Shown here: positions 15,422 to 17,079 of the stretch, one piece after another | Numbering within the stretch: position 1 is the first letter of the stretch | Layout: each line of letters begins with the position of its first letter | From: DASVSE01 sp036399715 | Lineage (GTDB): Bacteria > Bacteroidota > Rhodothermia > Rhodothermales > Rubricoccaceae | Length of the DNA: 17,079 bases | Assembly: GCA_036399715.1 (NCBI GenBank) | Contig: DASWMO010000331.1 | Coordinates: 1-17,079 of the forward strand | Direction: 5' to 3' | The notes under the pieces: generated by a model | The model's input: only the letters and a program-made list of their open reading frames with translations | The model's database searches: none | What the model was told of the DNA's origin: nothing | Position numbers and translations under genes: made by a program

Positions 15422-15438
15422 GCCGGGCCCGTCCCGGC
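15422..15438 (+). repeat. Small hairpin upstream of the 6S RNA core
   Basis: GCCGGG, loop CCCGT, CCCGGC forms a 6-bp GC stem nine bases before the closing stem of the RNA. No T-run follows. It may mark the end of the zapA message or belong to the 5' part of a longer 6S precursor. The rest of 15340-15446 shows no open reading frame of note; TTTG at 15352 and ACCTTTTG at 15373 loosely resemble the Bacteroidota promoter pair. Confidence 0.35.
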
Positions 15439-15446
15439 ACGTCGCA

Positions 15447-15644
15447 CACCGGCTTGCAGCCACTGCATGGGAACCTGTACAGCGTTTATCGCGGGGGTCC
15501 CGCTTAGAACCTGACCATCAGGCCGCACCCCGCTTCGGCGGGGTTGCCGCGCGCTCCGGCGCCGGCGCCGCGGAAGGAGTGAGGGTTCGGAGGGCTCCCA
15601 CTGTTTTGACGAGCAGGTTCTCGTCTCAACGCTGCAGGCTGGTG
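15447..15644 (+). ncRNA. ssrS: Probable 6S RNA
   Basis: 6S RNA mimics an open promoter and holds the housekeeping RNA polymerase. This 198-base segment folds like one. Closing stem part 1 pairs 15447-15460 with 15631-15644 (14 bp, two G-U). Part 2 pairs 15467-15478 with 15613-15624 (12 bp, including GAACCTG with CAGGTTC). A central bubble follows, with 5' strand 15479-15506 (containing GCGGG-GGT-CCCGC) and 3' strand 15589-15612. The terminal arm begins with 15507-15512 against 15583-15588 and contains a 7-bp stem with a UUCG loop (15527-15544). The five or more G-U pairs work only in a plus-strand RNA. Length, layout and the position between zapA and rny fit 6S. I could not match primary-sequence consensus, so another structured RNA remains possible, and the true ends may lie a few bases further out. 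Confidence 0.75.
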
Positions 15645-15673
15645 CCTGTTTGAGCGGCCCAGGCCGCCGCGTC

Positions 15674-15716
15674 CGCCCCGGAGGTGCCCGTCGCACCTCC
15701 GGGGCGCGCCGCGTTT
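15674..15716 (+). terminator. Strong hairpin before rny, likely terminator of the 6S RNA transcript
   Basis: CGCCCCGGAGGTGC (15674-15687), loop CCGTC, GCACCTCCGGGGCG (15693-15706), followed after 7 bases by TTT. The 14-bp perfect stem is the strongest between zapA and rny. The displaced and short T-run makes it an imperfect terminator. It ends 32 bases before the rny ATG and could also protect or regulate the rny leader. Confidence 0.55.
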
Positions 15717-15738
15717 CCACCGCTACCCCTGCGCTCTC

Positions 15739-17079
15739 ATGGATCTTGCTGCTGCCGCCGTCCTCACTGCCCTCGCCATCGTGGTCGGGTTCGTCGGGGC
15801 GCGGCTAGGGCGGGCGGGCGCGGCCGAGCGGCGCTTTTCGGAGGCGGCCGACGCGGCCGAGCGGGTCGCAGCCGAGGCCGAAGCCGAGGCCGAAGCCTTT
15901 CGCCGCGAGCACGTCGAAGTGGCTCGCGGCGAAGTTGCGCGGGCCCGCGAGCAGGCCGCCCGTGAGCGCGACGCCGCCGCCCGCGAACGCGAGGCGCTTC
16001 GCCACCAGCACCAGCGCCTCGACGATCAGGCCGCGGAGACCAAGGAACAGCAGGCCCGTGCGCGCGCCGACGCCGAAGTGGCCGCTGCACGTCTCGACGC
16101 GCGCCTGCAGCGCGCCGCCCAGCGCGAGACGGCGCTCGAACAGGCCGCGGCCGCCGTCGAAGCCCTCGCCGCCGAAGCGGCCGCCCGCCGTGCCGAAGCC
16201 GGCGCGCTCCAGGAGCAGATCCAGACGCTCGCCCGCACCGCCGGCCGCCGCCAGCAGGAGGTCGCCGCCCGCGAGCGCGACGCCGACGCCGCCGAGGCGC
16301 ACCTCGCCTCGGAGACCGAGCGCCTCGGACGCCTCGTCGACGAAACCCTCCAGACGCTCGAGCAGGCCGCGGGCCTGAGCCGCGACGAGGCCCGCGCCCA
16401 GCTCACGGCCGAGATCACGCGCGAGGCACGTCTCGAAGCGGCCGGCGAGGTCAAAGACGCCCGCGATGAGGCCAAGCGGACGGCACAGCGCGAGGCGCAG
16501 AAGGTCATCCTCAAGGCCATCCAGCGCATCGCGGCCACGACGACTATCGAGCACACGGTGACGGCCGTCCCGCTGATGTCCGAGGACATGAAGGGCCGCG
16601 TCATCGGCCGCGAGGGCCGCAACATCCGCTCGTTCGAGGCCGCGACAGGCATCGAGGTCATCGTCGACGACACGCCCGATGCCGTGCTCGTGTCGGGCTT
16701 CGACCCGGTCCGCCGTGAGGTCGCCCGGATGGCGCTCGTGCGCCTGCTCGCCGACGGCCGCATCCACCCGGCGCGCATCGAGGAGGTCGTTGAGGCGACG
16801 CGGCTCGAGGTCGAGGAGGAGATCGTGATGGCGGGCGAGCAGGCCGCGCTCGAGCTCCAGATCCACGGCCTCCACCCCGAGCTCGTCCGCATGGTCGGCC
16901 GGATGAAGTACCGCACGAGCTTCGGCCAGAACCTGCTCGCGCACTCCATCGAGGTCGCCAAGCTGGCCGCGCTCATGGCGTCCGAGCTGGACCTCGACGC
17001 GCGCAAGGCCAAGCGCGCCGGCCTGCTCCACGACATCGGCAAGGTCGCCGAGGAGAACCTCGAGCAGCCGCACGCGATC
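15739..17079 (+). CDS. rny: Ribonuclease Y, C-terminus beyond the window
   Basis: The first 447 codons of RNase Y, a membrane-anchored endoribonuclease that starts mRNA decay in many bacteria. Domains in order: an N-terminal membrane anchor (MDLAAAAVLTALAIVVGFVGA); a very long Ala/Glu/Arg-rich coiled coil (about 25-225); the conserved stretch KVILKAIQRIAATTTIEH; a KH RNA-binding domain (about 283-345) with GRVIGREGRNIRSFE; and the start of the HD catalytic domain with NLLAHSIEVAKLAALMA and the metal-binding pair His431-Asp432 in LLHDIGK. The frame is open to the window end, so it is cut by the window, not visibly broken. The coiled coil carries much Ala, matching the high GC. Translation is read directly from the sequence, starting at the first ATG after the hairpin. 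Confidence 0.96.
   Translation, partial: MDLAAAAVLTALAIVVGFVGARLGRAGAAERRFSEAADAAERVAAEAEAEAEAFRREHVEVARGEVARAREQAARERDAAAREREALRHQHQRLDDQAAETKEQQARARADAEVAAARLDARLQRAAQRETALEQAAAAVEALAAEAAARRAEAGALQEQIQTLARTAGRRQQEVAARERDADAAEAHLASETERLGRLVDETLQTLEQAAGLSRDEARAQLTAEITREARLEAAGEVKDARDEAKRTAQREAQKVILKAIQRIAATTTIEHTVTAVPLMSEDMKGRVIGREGRNIRSFEAATGIEVIVDDTPDAVLVSGFDPVRREVARMALVRLLADGRIHPARIEEVVEATRLEVEEEIVMAGEQAALELQIHGLHPELVRMVGRMKYRTSFGQNLLAHSIEVAKLAALMASELDLDARKAKRAGLLHDIGKVAEENLEQPHAI

Overview
The window is a very GC-rich (roughly 70% or more), gene-dense bacterial chromosome segment. Nearly all codons end in G or C, and genes are mostly 0-100 bases apart. Most starts lack a clear Shine-Dalgarno sequence, and rpmI and rplT instead have A-rich leaders, as is usual in the Bacteroidota-related phyla. 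The order thrS ... infC-rpmI-rplT ... pheS-pheT-coiled coil-zapA-6S RNA-rny, together with the high GC, suggests Rhodothermota (Rubricoccus/Rubrivirga/Salinibacter-like). This assignment is inferred from gene order and composition, not from a database match.

Region 1 (1-5556, all plus): the tail of an upstream gene; an O-antigen ligase/polymerase-like membrane protein with a long Pro/Ala tail; an O6-alkylguanine-DNA methyltransferase; an MFS exporter; a chlorite dismutase/HemQ-family haem protein; and a lipoprotein with a DsbA-type CPYC thioredoxin domain. These look like envelope, repair and redox housekeeping genes rather than one pathway.

Region 2 (5651-8117, plus): thrS, whose stop codon overlaps the start of a HicA-type toxin gene (TGATG), followed by a short HicB-type antitoxin. 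An addiction module therefore appears to be read from an aminoacyl-tRNA synthetase transcript.

Region 3 (8175-9156, minus): a secreted protein made of two tandem copies of a domain of about 85 residues, and a small CsaA-like tRNA-binding protein. Regions 2b and 3 separate thrS from infC, which are neighbours in many bacteria.

Region 4 (9347-10979, plus): infC, rpmI and rplT. infC most probably starts at an AUA codon preceded by a well-placed GAGGT, which puts a basic leader in front of the ATG an automatic caller would choose. The infC-rpmI and rpmI-rplT spacers hold several hairpins that could attenuate or autoregulate the ribosomal protein genes. A classic intrinsic terminator follows rplT.

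Region 5 (11027-17079, plus): pheS-pheT; a short coiled-coil gene overlapping zapA by ATGA; a 198-nt structured RNA whose two-part closing stem, central bubble and terminal arm fit 6S RNA (ssrS); a strong hairpin; and RNase Y (rny), cut by the window end after the HD motif. The region combines translation (PheRS), division-ring assembly (ZapA and partner), RNA polymerase control (6S RNA) and mRNA decay (RNase Y).
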